Shown here: in pieces, positions 1-8,667 of the stretch
How positions within the stretch are numbered: position 1 is the first letter of the stretch
Layout: the number at the start of each line of letters is the position of its first letter
Assembly (NCBI GenBank): GCA_900545525.1
Contig: UQZX01000004.1
Coordinates: forward strand, 1 to 64,000
Length of the DNA: 64,000 nucleotides
Source of the DNA: an uncultured Prevotella sp.
Lineage (GTDB): Bacteria > Bacteroidota > Bacteroidia > Bacteroidales > Bacteroidaceae
Reading direction: 5' to 3'
The notes under the pieces: model-generated
Told to the model about the DNA's origin: nothing
Seen by the model: the letters and a program-made list of their open reading frames with translations, nothing else
Database searches by the model: none
Translations under genes and position numbers: made by a program

Positions 1-72
1 CATCCTGGTCTTAATTCCGTGCCATCCGTGTCATGATTTAGCACGCTTCCTCCCTCTCCCCGAAGGCGTCCC

Positions 73-179
73 TAATATAACGCGAGTTCGAAATAATACA
101 ATCTGCAGGTATCATCCTTTGTAGAGACATTTTGGAATATAAATATATAACTTGCTTATATCGAACTAACGTTATATTA
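73..179. repeat. Imperfect inverted repeat, 19-bp arms
   Basis: The arms at 73-91 and 161-179 are reverse complements at 17 of 19 positions and are separated by 69 nt. No gene lies between them. The layout could be a small non-autonomous element or the remnant of a long RNA hairpin. The flanking bases 1-72 and 180-279 show nothing I can name. Confidence 0.5.
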
Positions 180-279
180 TACATTGATAAAACCTCATAA
201 ATATTCTTACTGAATTACCAGTAGACACATAAATCCAATGTAAAATAATTATATTTGTGGTGCTAACCCTTAAAGACGT

Positions 280-894
280 ATGATTATGAAGAGAAGTTTT
301 CAGGAAGCATTGGAGAACCGCAGGAGCTATTACAGACTGTGGGACAAGTCGCCGGTGAGCGACAAAGATATAGTGAACATGTTGCAAACTGTTGCCAGAC
401 ATGTGCCGTCGGCATTCAACTCTCAATCCACACGCATGGTGCTGTTGCTCGGAGACCATCACCGCCGGTTGTGGGACATAGTAAAAACAGAACTGAAAAA
501 GATTGTATCACCCGAGTCTATAAAAGGAACGGAAAGAAAGATTGACAATGGTTTCCGTTCAGGATATGGTACGGTTCTGTTCTATGAAGACCGTACTACC
601 GTGGCACGCCTGCAACGCGAAAACCCGTTATATAGCGAACGCTTCCCCACATGGTCGCAGCAAACATCGGGCATGCACCAACTTGCCGTATGGACAATGC
701 TTGAGGATATGGGGTTCGGAGCATCCCTGCAACACTACAATCCTATCATAGACAGTGCCGTACGCAAGGAATGGAATATCAGCGGAACATGGGAGTTGAT
801 TGCCCAGATGCCATTTGGCTCACCGGCAGAAGACATGCTGCAAAAAACATTCTTGCCTATGGAAGAAAGGATTTTCACATTTGGATGCCAATAA
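280..894 (+). CDS. Nitroreductase family protein
   Basis: The 204-residue product has the layout of a small nitroreductase. This is an FMN-dependent, probably homodimeric cytoplasmic oxidoreductase using NAD(P)H. The N-terminus carries the family pattern (FQEALENRRSYYRL, then HVPSAFNSQSTRMVLL), which normally contacts the FMN phosphate. The middle has QQTSGMHQLAVWTMLEDMGFGASLQHYNP-type sequence (gapped here), corresponding to the helix and loop preceding the second FMN contact. Length fits the hydroxybenzyl/FRP-like subgroup of about 200 residues. Two start codons are possible (280 and 286); 280 is kept. It stands alone: downstream lie degraded hydrolase genes. The physiological substrate cannot be told. 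Confidence 0.85.
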   Translation: MIMKRSFQEALENRRSYYRLWDKSPVSDKDIVNMLQTVARHVPSAFNSQSTRMVLLLGDHHRRLWDIVKTELKKIVSPESIKGTERKIDNGFRSGYGTVLFYEDRTTVARLQRENPLYSERFPTWSQQTSGMHQLAVWTMLEDMGFGASLQHYNPIIDSAVRKEWNISGTWELIAQMPFGSPAEDMLQKTFLPMEERIFTFGCQ

Positions 895-1032
895 TGGAGT
901 TATTGAAAAACGTCATTATTTCCATACCGAAATAAGATTGTATCAATAAGAGCTATATGTATTGTAGTATTGTCATCATGCTACAAACAAATAGTTTTGA
1001 CATAATACTATAAACATTTGATATAATTCTGT

Positions 1033-1099
1033 AAATCTTTTCCGAATTACACATTTAACTTTGTTGCTGTGAATTAAATGTGTAATCCGGAAAAGATTT
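1033..1099. repeat. Long hairpin, 25-bp arms
   Basis: Arms 1033-1057 and 1075-1099 match at 24 of 25 positions around a 17-nt loop. The hairpin sits exactly where the truncated GH31 reading frame begins, so it may mark a deletion or insertion junction, or act as a terminator. The rest of 895-1102 holds no gene. Confidence 0.6.
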
Positions 1100-1102
1100 T
1101 TA

Positions 1103-1663
1103 AATGAGGCGGGCTTTAATCCTGAACAAGCCGTGTCAATGGAGATGAAGAACTGTAATCTTGAGGACAATCCTTATTTAGAGGCCGTTACCAAAGAAAT
1201 AAAAGACCAGTACATGGCGGGAGAATACCTGTTGGTGGCTCCGATGTTTGCCGGACAGACCACCCGTAAGGTGGTGCTGCCCAAAGGAGACTGGTATGAC
1301 TTCCATACAGGCAAGTATGCAGGCAACGGCGAGACAATAACGGTTACTCCGGGTCTTGACCGCATTCCCGTCTACGTAAAGGACGGAGGCATCATCCCGA
1401 TGATGGAGCCACGGCTCCATGCTCCGGCTGCCGGCGAAAAAGTAAACCTCGAAATACGTCATTATGGCAAGGCGGAGGGAAGCTACCGCCTGTATGACGA
1501 CGATGGTGAAACGTTCGACTATGAGAAAGGGGCTTTCAGCTGGCGCGAGCTGAAAGTAACGCGCCAAAAGGACGGTAAGCTGAAAGGCTCTGTCTCAAAA
1601 GCGGAAAAGGGCAAGCCCAATTCCGTGGCTTCAGTAACTTGGAAATTCATGTCAATACTGTAG
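1103..1663 (+). pseudogene. 3' fragment of a GH31 alpha-glucosidase/alpha-xylosidase gene
   Basis: The frame encodes only the distal barrel edge and the C-terminal beta domains of a family GH31 glycosidase. Recognisable blocks are AGEYLLVAPMFAG, RKVVLPKGDWYDF, IPVYVKDGGIIPM and GSYRLYDDDGETFDYEKG, which belong to the conserved C-terminal region and its DUF5110 domain. The catalytic nucleophile and acid/base, and about two thirds of a normal 700-800 residue protein, are missing. Upstream in frame there is no signal peptide, only a hairpin. The frame ends at the natural C-terminus of the family. I take it as a truncated relic, probably of a polysaccharide-utilisation locus. Confidence 0.75.
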
Positions 1664-1670
1664 GCAGCTT

Positions 1671-1935
1671 ATGAAAAACATATTACTGACAGCGGCTGTT
1701 GCCCTGTGGGGCATGTGTGTGGCATGCCATGCGCAGACTGCCGACAGATGGCGCATTGAAGACAACGGGGCCATCCGCTGGGAAACAGACGGTACGCGCC
1801 TTCAATCCCGATTTTGACATACATGTCTCCCGCATAAAGGATAAGTTGGACGTGAGGGTTTACAAGGGAAAGAAGCTTGTTTATAGAAAGAACATAAAAG
1901 AGGGTGAAACTGTAAAGGTCGTTTTCAATAGCTGA
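1671..1935 (+). pseudogene. Internally deleted secreted-hydrolase remnant
   Basis: A start codon at 1671 opens a clear signal peptide (MKNILLTAAVALWGMCVACHA) followed by the start of a secreted enzyme (DRWRIEDNGAIRWE). That frame stops at about 1818. Another frame then continues to 1935 with a typical hydrolase C-terminus (DKLDVRVYKGKKLVYRKNI). The simplest reading is a gene whose middle was deleted with loss of frame. Its start is 7 nt after the GH31 fragment, so both probably came from the same carbohydrate operon. The enzyme family cannot be fixed. Confidence 0.6.
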
Positions 1936-1997
1936 TGTTTTATCCGGCCGCCAGTAAATTATATTAACGTGGGTCTGATGAAGTTTCATACTAAGCA

Positions 1998-2026
1998 TCC
2001 GGAAAAGGACCATTGCCTTTTCCGGA
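1998..2026 (+). terminator. Probable rho-independent terminator
   Basis: An 11-bp perfect stem (1998-2008 with 2016-2026) with a 7-nt loop is followed by a T-rich stretch. It lies just after the decayed hydrolase genes and is presumably their old terminator. Confidence 0.6.
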
Positions 2027-2109
2027 CGCACTCATTTGTTTGTTATTAATTCATCGGACACTTATTATTTTAGCATATTTAATTTAGAGGGAACTTATAG
2101 AACTCACTT

Positions 2110-3354
2110 TTAAAAATTGAGAACAGGACATATCTCAATATTGTATCCGTTGTATAAAATCCTTTCTTCATTGTGATGGTTTCCGACGACAACGAGCAAA
2201 TTGTTACAATATAGCTCCTCAGCGGCTTCAGCGAGAGCGCCGAGTTCACGTTTACGGGTTTTCTCAGCAGTCATGTCGTAACACACCTGTATCAGCCGGT
2301 CTATTTTCACGCCTTTACGTGTTACGAAGTCTATCTCTTTATCGTTGCGTGTACGATAGTAAAACAACGTCTGACCGGGAACGTATCCACGTCTAAGAAG
2401 TTCTACAAACACTTGGTTTTCCAATAATCTTCCGAGATTTTCACTAAGATTGAATGCTATGCTTTGCACAAAACCGTTGTCAACGACATAGATCTTGCTC
2501 GGAGCTTTATTCATAAGCTTCATTTTGTTGTTGAAGCGTGGAAGATAATAAAACAGATAAGGCTCAGCCAAATAACCGCAAAATTTCTTGGTGGTCGTTA
2601 CACTTGACATTCCCAATTGCCCTGCAAGGTCGTTTGCAGAAATCGGATTACAGAAATTTGAAAGAAGATATGTGGCAAGATTGTATAAGTCTGCCGTGTT
2701 TCTGACATTATGGCGCTTAGCGACATCCTTCAGTAAGATAGAGTCGAATAGTGTTGACAGGTAACTCTTTGTGATGCCTCGGGCCGGAATTGTCTCGGGA
2801 TAGCCACCGTTACGCATATAGTCATCGGCAATTACGGCAGCTTGTGCCAACTCTTCTTTCAATGCCGGATCAACGTTCTTCCAACGCATGGTTTCGTCAA
2901 GACTAAACGGCAACATCTCAATCTGAAGATAACGGCCGGTCAATACCGTTGCCATTTCGCTGCTTAACATTTTCGCATTGCTGCCTGTGATAATAAGATT
3001 TTTACCTCGCCGATATAATTTATTAATCCATAAATCCCAGTCTGGCAAGTTCTGCACTTCATCAAGCAGAAGATAACCGTATCCAGGATATACGTTGTCA
3101 AGCATTGTCATAACCAAATCCTCATCCCAGTTTTCCAACAGGAGATTGTCATCAAAATTGAGATATGCAAAGTTTTTTCCTTGCAGCATAAGCAAAGCGA
3201 ATACAGACTTGCCGACACGGCGAGGTCCTGTAATAAGCTTGATTAACGGGTTGACAAGCAATTCTTCAGGATTATACTTCGTATATCTCTGCTGATAAGG
3301 ACGAGCCATCAGCTCATCCCGCTCTGCTCTTTGATTTAAGATTATATTCTTCAT
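2110..3354 (-). CDS. AAA_14/DUF4143 P-loop ATPase
   Basis: The 414-residue protein has an N-terminal AAA_14 ATPase domain with Walker A GPRRVGKS at residues 43-50 and Walker B YLLLDEVQN around 94-102. A sensor-like ITGSNAKM follows. The middle holds a winged-helix-like segment (PISANDLAGQLGMSSVTT). The C-terminal DUF4143 part ends in a PD-(D/E)xK-like core (RNDKEIDFVTRKG). Such proteins are common and often multicopy in Bacteroidales; their function is unsettled and is often guessed to be DNA-related or defence-related. It is a single-gene unit with its own promoter, described in the next entry. The start at 3354 gives the expected N-terminus. Confidence 0.85.
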   Translation of the reverse strand: MKNIILNQRAERDELMARPYQQRYTKYNPEELLVNPLIKLITGPRRVGKSVFALLMLQGKNFAYLNFDDNLLLENWDEDLVMTMLDNVYPGYGYLLLDEVQNLPDWDLWINKLYRRGKNLIITGSNAKMLSSEMATVLTGRYLQIEMLPFSLDETMRWKNVDPALKEELAQAAVIADDYMRNGGYPETIPARGITKSYLSTLFDSILLKDVAKRHNVRNTADLYNLATYLLSNFCNPISANDLAGQLGMSSVTTTKKFCGYLAEPYLFYYLPRFNNKMKLMNKAPSKIYVVDNGFVQSIAFNLSENLGRLLENQVFVELLRRGYVPGQTLFYYRTRNDKEIDFVTRKGVKIDRLIQVCYDMTAEKTRKRELGALAEAAEELYCNNLLVVVGNHHNEERILYNGYNIEICPVLNF

Positions 3355-3374
3355 AATGCGTCGTAATCAGATTA

Positions 3375-3455
3375 CAAAGATAATCATTTTACCCAATAAA
3401 TACTCTGTACTGGATAAAAAAGGCAATATTTTATCCAGTACAGAGTATTTATTGG
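3375..3455 (-). promoter_or_regulatory. Promoter with 27-bp perfect palindrome for the AAA ATPase
   Basis: On the minus strand a TATCTTTG -7 box lies at 3382-3375, about 20 nt upstream of the ATPase start codon. Directly upstream, arms 3393-3419 and 3429-3455 are exact reverse complements of 27 bp around a 9-nt spacer. Each arm carries the word TGGATAAA. The palindrome covers where a -33 box would lie, so it reads as an operator or protein-binding site rather than as a terminator. Confidence 0.7.
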
Positions 3456-3521
3456 ATAAACTCCGGCTAAGAATTAGTTAATAGAAATAATATGTTATAC
3501 TATACACGTTTACCAATTCAG

Positions 3522-3853
3522 CATACAAACATTGCATTGAGCATATCAAAGAAATGAGCCTTTTATCTATATAAACAACGTGAGTTCAACGAATTATATC
3601 AGTGCTGTAAGTCATTAATAAACACGCTCTTACGTTCGAGTGGATTTGCAATCCGCCCGCATGTGCATGTTGAAAGCTATAAAAACATGGCGCAGTGAAG
3701 GCATTTGAAATGCCTATTGATTGCAAATCCATTACTGATGGCGCTTAAAAAGCGGGCGGATTACAAATCCACCCGAACGTTGCAGGCTTACCGGTCCTAC
3801 ATACAAACATTGCATTGAGCACATCAAAGAAATTAACCTTTTATCTATATAAA
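3522..3853. repeat. Nested repeat: two 54-bp direct copies around a 29-bp inverted repeat
   Basis: Direct copies at 3522-3575 and 3800-3853 differ at 3 of 54 positions. Between them, arms 3632-3660 and 3752-3780 are reverse complements at 27 of 29 positions and contain the palindromic-looking words GGATTTGCAATCC and GCGGGCGGATT. The arrangement resembles REP/BIME-like intergenic elements of Bacteroidetes. No coding frame lies in 3456-4009. Confidence 0.65.
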
Positions 3854-3888
3854 TAGTGTGTGACTTTTTACAAATAATCATTTTTTAT

Positions 3889-3896
3889 TAATTTTG
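3889..3896 (+). promoter_or_regulatory. -7 box for the prolyl-tRNA deacylase gene
   Basis: TAATTTTG matches the Bacteroidetes -7 consensus TAnnTTTG. It would give a leader of roughly 105 nt before the start at 4010. The second copy of the 54-bp repeat ends 35 nt upstream. Confidence 0.5.
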
Positions 3897-4009
3897 CGTG
3901 GAAAAAATTACTGTTCAACAGTAAAGGGAGTAAAGATAAAAATGCGACATGAGGATGCGTCCCATCTTTTAAACGTATTTATAATCCATCATATAATAAA
4001 TATATAAAC

Positions 4010-4600
4010 ATGCTGACAATATATAAAGGAAAGCCGACAGACACCACCGGCAGGCAGGAACGTGAACTCAGGGTATATGAACTGCTTGACAGCATAGGCG
4101 TTGAATACGACAGGCTCGACCACAAACCGGCAATGACAATGGAAGTGTGTGCAGAAATAAATGCCGCTTTCGGACGGATGACATTAGAAGAGTTCAAAGC
4201 CGAAGACAACATAGAACGGACAAAGCACGCCATAATATGCAAGAACCTGTTTTTGTGCAACAGGCAGAGGACAAAGTTTTACCTGCTCATGATACCTGGC
4301 GACAAGAAGTTTCTTACCAAAAACCTTTCGGCACAGATAAACTCCGCACGCCTGTCGTTCGCAGGAGAGGAAGACATGCTAAGATATCTTGACATAACTC
4401 CCGGCTCCGTGTCGGTACTTGGACTGATGAACGACAGCGAAAACTCAGTGCAGCTGCTCATAGACAGCGATGTGCTGCAAAGCGAATATGTCGGCTGCCA
4501 CCCATGCATCAACACGTCGAGCCTACGTATGAAGACAAAAGACCTTATAGAAAAGATTTTGCCGGCAATACACCACGAGCCCGTTGTGGTATCTCTATGA
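4010..4600 (+). CDS. Prolyl-tRNA editing deacylase (ProX/YbaK family)
   Basis: The 196-residue protein belongs to the YbaK/aminoacyl-tRNA editing family, ProX/PrdX type. Such enzymes hydrolyse tRNAs mischarged with alanine or related amino acids on tRNA-Pro in trans. Diagnostic stretches are VEYDRLDHKPAMTMEVC near the N-terminus, KNLFLCNRQRTKFYLLM in the core with the conserved lysine, and the closing VGCHPCINTSSLRMKT, which forms the editing pocket. Length is normal for the stand-alone form. It is monocistronic; the next gene is 270 nt away with its own promoter. Confidence 0.88.
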   Translation: MLTIYKGKPTDTTGRQERELRVYELLDSIGVEYDRLDHKPAMTMEVCAEINAAFGRMTLEEFKAEDNIERTKHAIICKNLFLCNRQRTKFYLLMIPGDKKFLTKNLSAQINSARLSFAGEEDMLRYLDITPGSVSVLGLMNDSENSVQLLIDSDVLQSEYVGCHPCINTSSLRMKTKDLIEKILPAIHHEPVVVSL

Positions 4601-4776
4601 CAATGGCATTTACAGTTCGTCTAAGTCTGCCCCACTACGCTCCATAATTAATTACTGAAAAAGAATATATACATCAAGCATGATACCCATTTGTAGGTAT
4701 TATAACACAGGCTTTAATATACTTTGAAATATTCTTATTACCTTTGCATAAAACATTTTGCGCTATACAATATCAG

Positions 4777-4851
4777 TCTATATATGCCCTGTACAGCAGA
4801 CTGCATATATAGAAAACGCAACGTTGTTGCAGGCGCAAGTCATTATCTTTG
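4777..4851 (+). promoter_or_regulatory. feoAB promoter with upstream palindrome
   Basis: A TATCTTTG -7 box at 4844-4851 has a TTG at 4824-4826, 17 nt upstream. Immediately upstream an 11-bp perfect inverted repeat (4777-4787 with 4803-4813, 15-nt spacer) forms an operator-like site. Iron control by a Fur- or DtxR-like repressor would fit the gene, but the site was not matched to a known box. A second TAnnTTTG (4739-4746) lies further up. Confidence 0.5.
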
Positions 4852-4873
4852 TGTAAGACAATAAACATAAAAT

Positions 4874-7414
4874 ATGAGACTATCAGAACTGAAGACCGGA
4901 GACAAGGCGGTCATAGTGAAAGTATCAGGTCACGGAGGATTTCGGAAACGTATTGTCGAAATGGGATTTATAAAAGGGAAAGTAGTGGAGGTACTGCTCA
5001 ACGCTCCTCTGCGCGACCCCGTTAAATACAAACTCATGGGTTATGAGATATCACTTCGCCGCGACGAGGCGGAGATGATAGAGGTGATATCCGAGGAAGA
5101 GGCGAGAAAAGCCGGACAGCAGGTCGGCAACGACATGAATGACAGCGGATATACAATAAAAGATAATGACGGGTGCAACGATGCCCCGCTCACAGACAAG
5201 CAGTTGCAGGACGCGGCAAAGAAAAAGCGAAGGACGATAAATGTGGCGCTTGTCGGCAACCCTAATTGCGGAAAGACTTCGTTGTTCAATTTTGTATCGG
5301 GCGCACACGAGCGTGTCGGCAACTACTCCGGCGTGACGGTGGATGCCAAGGAAGGACGGGCATATTTTGAAGGTTACGAGTTCAACATAGTAGACCTGCC
5401 GGGCACTTATTCACTTTCGGCATACAGTCCCGAGGAGCTTTATGTGCGCAAGCAGATAATAGACAACACGCCGGATATAATAATAAATGTCATAGACTCG
5501 TCAAACCTTGAACGAAACCTTTATCTCACGACACAGCTTGTTGACATGCACCTGCTGATGATATGTGCCCTTAACATGTTCGATGAATTTGAGACACGAG
5601 GTGACAAGCTCGACCACCGCAAGCTGGGGCAGCTGCTCGGCGTGCCAATGGTACCCACCGTGTTCAAGACGGGTAAGGGTGTGGACCTGCTGTTCCATAT
5701 CATAATAAACATGTATGAGGGTGTTGACTTCCTCGACAAGGACGGCAATATCAATCCTGAGGTGGCTAAAGATCTGCAAGAATGGCACAAGAACTACGAA
5801 AACAAACACGGCGGCGACCATGAGGAAGATTTTGCACACGGTGACAAGCCTAATAAAAACGTATACAGGCACATACATCTCAACCACGGAAAATATATAG
5901 AAAAGGCAATAGACACCATAAAGTCAGAGCTTCAGAACAACGAGCAGATACGCCATAAATATTCCACGCGCTACCTTGCCATAAAGCTTCTTGAAATGGA
6001 CAAGGAGACGGAAAGGGTTGTAAACGGTCTGCCAAACGGCAAAAAGATAATTAAACTGCGTGACGAGGCTGCCGGGAACATCAGGAAAGACACAAAGGAA
6101 GACAGCGAGACGGCTATAATGAACGCAAAGTACGGATTTATACACGGTGCATTGCAGGAGGCCGGATTTGAAGAAGGAAAGAAACAGGACACATATCTTG
6201 TGACGCATATCATCGACAACATCGTAACCAACAAGTACATTGGCTTCCCTATGTTCCTGCTCTTCCTCTACGTCATGTTTCAGGTTACATTCTCCTTGGG
6301 ACAATATCCCATGGACTGGATAGAGGCTGGAGTCGGGGCACTCGGCAGTTTTGTCAGTTCCACAATGGCTGACGGACCGCTGAAAGATATGCTCAGCGAC
6401 GGTATCATCGGCGGAGTGGGTGCCGTAATAGTCTTTCTTCCTCAGATACTCATTCTCTACATGTTCATATCTTTCATGGAAGACAGCGGCTATATGGCAC
6501 GCGTAGCTTTTATCATGGACAAACTCATGCACAAGATGGGACTGCACGGCAAGTCCTTCATTCCGCTGATAATGGGCTTCGGATGCAATGTTCCTGCCAT
6601 TATGGCGACACGCACAATAGAGAGCAGGCGCAGCCGACTGATAACAATGCTCATACTGCCCATGATAAGTTGCTCGGCACGACTGCCCATATACATAATG
6701 ATTACCGGCACGTTCTTCGCCGTTGAATATCAGAGTTTCATAATGATATCACTCTATGCCATAGGACTGTTGCTTGCCGTGCTTATGAGCCGCGTGTTCA
6801 GCAAGTGGCTTATAAAGGGCGAAGACACTCCTTTCGTAATGGAACTGCCACCCTATCGCATACCCACCGCCAAAGCCATAGCAAGGCATACATGGGAGAA
6901 AGGCAAACAGTATCTGAAGAAAATGGGAGACATCATCCTTGTTGCCAGCATCATTGTATGGGCTTTGGGATACTTCCCGCACAACGACAGGCTTAGCTCT
7001 ACGGAGCAACAGGAGCAGAGCTACATAGGACAGATAGGCAAAGCGATAGAACCGGTATTCGAGGCACAGGGATTTGACTGGAAGCTTGATGTCGGGCTTG
7101 TTGCCGGAATTGGCGCAAAAGAGATTGTTGCCTCAACAATAGGCGTTCTATATGCCGGAGACGACAGCATTGCCGAAGACACGGAGAAGTATTCGGGGCT
7201 GTACCATAAGATGTCTGCCAACGGCATAACGCCGCTCATCGCCTTCTGCTATCTGCTGTTTGTACTGATTTATTTCCCGTGCATTGCCACCATAACGGCT
7301 ATAAAAAGCGAGACTGGCAGCTGGCGCTGGGCACTGTTTGCCGCCCTCTATACCACAGTTTTGGCATGGATAATATCTGCCGCAATATATCAGATTGGAC
7401 GCCTGTTTATATAA
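4874..7414 (+). CDS. feoB: Ferrous iron transporter FeoAB (FeoA-FeoB fusion)
   Basis: The 846-residue protein imports Fe(II) across the inner membrane. Residues 1-75 are a FeoA-type SH3-like domain (MRLSELKTGDKAVIVKV start, then RIVEMGFIKG). After a linker comes the G-protein domain with G1 GNPNCGKTS near residue 129 and G3 DLPGTYS near 175. A charged insertion rich in His, Asp and Lys (around 300-350) precedes the membrane part. This starts near 455 and shows the Gate motifs, for example GFGCNVPAIMATRTI and SCSARLPIY. The FeoA fusion is typical of Bacteroidetes. It converges with vsr, whose stop is 3 nt away. Confidence 0.95.
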   Translation: MRLSELKTGDKAVIVKVSGHGGFRKRIVEMGFIKGKVVEVLLNAPLRDPVKYKLMGYEISLRRDEAEMIEVISEEEARKAGQQVGNDMNDSGYTIKDNDGCNDAPLTDKQLQDAAKKKRRTINVALVGNPNCGKTSLFNFVSGAHERVGNYSGVTVDAKEGRAYFEGYEFNIVDLPGTYSLSAYSPEELYVRKQIIDNTPDIIINVIDSSNLERNLYLTTQLVDMHLLMICALNMFDEFETRGDKLDHRKLGQLLGVPMVPTVFKTGKGVDLLFHIIINMYEGVDFLDKDGNINPEVAKDLQEWHKNYENKHGGDHEEDFAHGDKPNKNVYRHIHLNHGKYIEKAIDTIKSELQNNEQIRHKYSTRYLAIKLLEMDKETERVVNGLPNGKKIIKLRDEAAGNIRKDTKEDSETAIMNAKYGFIHGALQEAGFEEGKKQDTYLVTHIIDNIVTNKYIGFPMFLLFLYVMFQVTFSLGQYPMDWIEAGVGALGSFVSSTMADGPLKDMLSDGIIGGVGAVIVFLPQILILYMFISFMEDSGYMARVAFIMDKLMHKMGLHGKSFIPLIMGFGCNVPAIMATRTIESRRSRLITMLILPMISCSARLPIYIMITGTFFAVEYQSFIMISLYAIGLLLAVLMSRVFSKWLIKGEDTPFVMELPPYRIPTAKAIARHTWEKGKQYLKKMGDIILVASIIVWALGYFPHNDRLSSTEQQEQSYIGQIGKAIEPVFEAQGFDWKLDVGLVAGIGAKEIVASTIGVLYAGDDSIAEDTEKYSGLYHKMSANGITPLIAFCYLLFVLIYFPCIATITAIKSETGSWRWALFAALYTTVLAWIISAAIYQIGRLFI

Positions 7415-7417
7415 AGG

Positions 7418-7918
7418 CTAAAACGTGCAATCCGGCTCTGCCGCCATGCCCAAGTCCGATGCCATGTCTTGTATCTCATAGCTACGCGACCGGTCTTTCA
7501 GAAAAATGCGGTTAAGGGTATACTCCAACGATACGAGCGTAAGCTCACGCACTTTGGGCTTAAGCTCGCATTCCCACACGGTAATGCAGTGCCAGCCCAT
7601 TTGTGCAAGTTCTTTCTGCACCCTTTTGTCGCGCTCTTTGTTACGGGCAATCTTTTCCTGCCAAAAGGCTGTATTGCTCTTTGGCATCTTGAAACAGCTG
7701 CATTCATCATGCCCGTGCCAAAAGCAGCCGTTAACAAATATACATGTACGATACTTACGCAATACAATATCAGGGTGTCCCGGCAGCCGCTTATGGTTAA
7801 GCCTATAGCGGAACCCGCGCGAAAAAAGATATTTGCGCACGATAATCTCCGGCTTTGTGTTGGCGGAGTGTATCGCCGCCATGTTCTTATGCCGCTGTTC
7901 CGCAGATAGTTTGTCCAT
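7418..7918 (-). CDS. vsr: Very short patch repair endonuclease Vsr
   Basis: The 166-residue protein is a Vsr-type T:G mismatch nicking endonuclease. It repairs deaminated 5-methylcytosine at the recognition site of a partner cytosine methylase. Seen motifs: the opening MAAIHSANTKPEIIVRKYL, the catalytic RLPGHPDIVLRKYRTCIFV stretch with the metal-binding Asp, and the zinc-site/active region VNGCFWHGHDECSCF. Length is near the usual 130-160. It is the last gene of a minus-strand cluster, 48 nt after an unknown gene. No C5-cytosine methyltransferase, its usual partner, is in this window. Confidence 0.93.
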   Translation of the reverse strand: MDKLSAEQRHKNMAAIHSANTKPEIIVRKYLFSRGFRYRLNHKRLPGHPDIVLRKYRTCIFVNGCFWHGHDECSCFKMPKSNTAFWQEKIARNKERDKRVQKELAQMGWHCITVWECELKPKVRELTLVSLEYTLNRIFLKDRSRSYEIQDMASDLGMAAEPDCTF

Positions 7919-7966
7919 GACTTACTCCTTATTTTTATACCGATTCCAGTTGTTTGTGCAACATCT

Positions 7967-8650
7967 TTATCGGATTTCGCTTATTGTTGTATATTGGGCA
8001 TCGTACCTCGTTGTTGGAGTATATTTCATCTGATTTGGATGCAAGTATCTGCTATCAATCTCTTGAGTGTTTTCAAATTCCACTATCACATACATAGTCG
8101 TAGTACTAACATTACGGTAAATATCTGAAGAAAACTCATCGACAGATGCTATCTTACAGTTTTTTACTGCAAATAGATGTTGACCTTCATCCTTACGGGT
8201 GTGAAACAGAATATATCCGATTTCGTTTATATGCTCAACAATCTTCATACTGTCCATCGTATATTTAATGCCGACAGCCAATTCCCCTTTCGGCAAGAAG
8301 TTAATGCTCTTCGTCTGATAGTTTTCCATCATCACCATTAATATGCCTTGCTTCTTAGACTGTTCAGGAAGCGGTTTCAAAGAACCCACATTAGGAATAT
8401 CCTCTATATGAAGTTCATTATCAAGCTCAAAAGACTCACTTATATAGAAATGGCTTTCTACTCTTTCCAAAACCTCTTTATTACCCGCTATTTCCTTTTC
8501 TATGGTATTTTGTTTTATATTAAGTTTATCCCATAGCTTTTTGCTTTCATCATCACCTTTCATCAAGGCAAGAATAAGATAATTCTTGTCGGACTTGGAA
8601 CGATACAACTTGCCGTTGAGCAGGCTAAAGTTTTCTTTCAAGAACTGCAT
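7967..8650 (-). CDS. Hypothetical protein of the restriction cluster
   Basis: I do not recognise this 227-residue protein. It has no signal peptide and no membrane segment. The N-terminal half is rich in Lys, Glu and Asn; the C-terminal half alternates short hydrophobic strands (MYVIVEFENTQ, GYILFHTRK), suggesting an alpha/beta fold. It lies between a membrane-anchored unknown and vsr, downstream of a fused restriction-modification gene, all on the minus strand. A role as an accessory defence protein is inference from position only. Confidence 0.6.
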   Translation of the reverse strand: MQFLKENFSLLNGKLYRSKSDKNYLILALMKGDDESKKLWDKLNIKQNTIEKEIAGNKEVLERVESHFYISESFELDNELHIEDIPNVGSLKPLPEQSKKQGILMVMMENYQTKSINFLPKGELAVGIKYTMDSMKIVEHINEIGYILFHTRKDEGQHLFAVKNCKIASVDEFSSDIYRNVSTTTMYVIVEFENTQEIDSRYLHPNQMKYTPTTRYDAQYTTISEIR

Positions 8651-8667
8651 GAAACTTTAAGTGAATA

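Noticed and set aside
3522..3853. Possible CRISPR array
   Set aside because: Only two direct copies of 54 bp, 278 nt apart, with an internal inverted repeat; no regular spacers and no cas genes.
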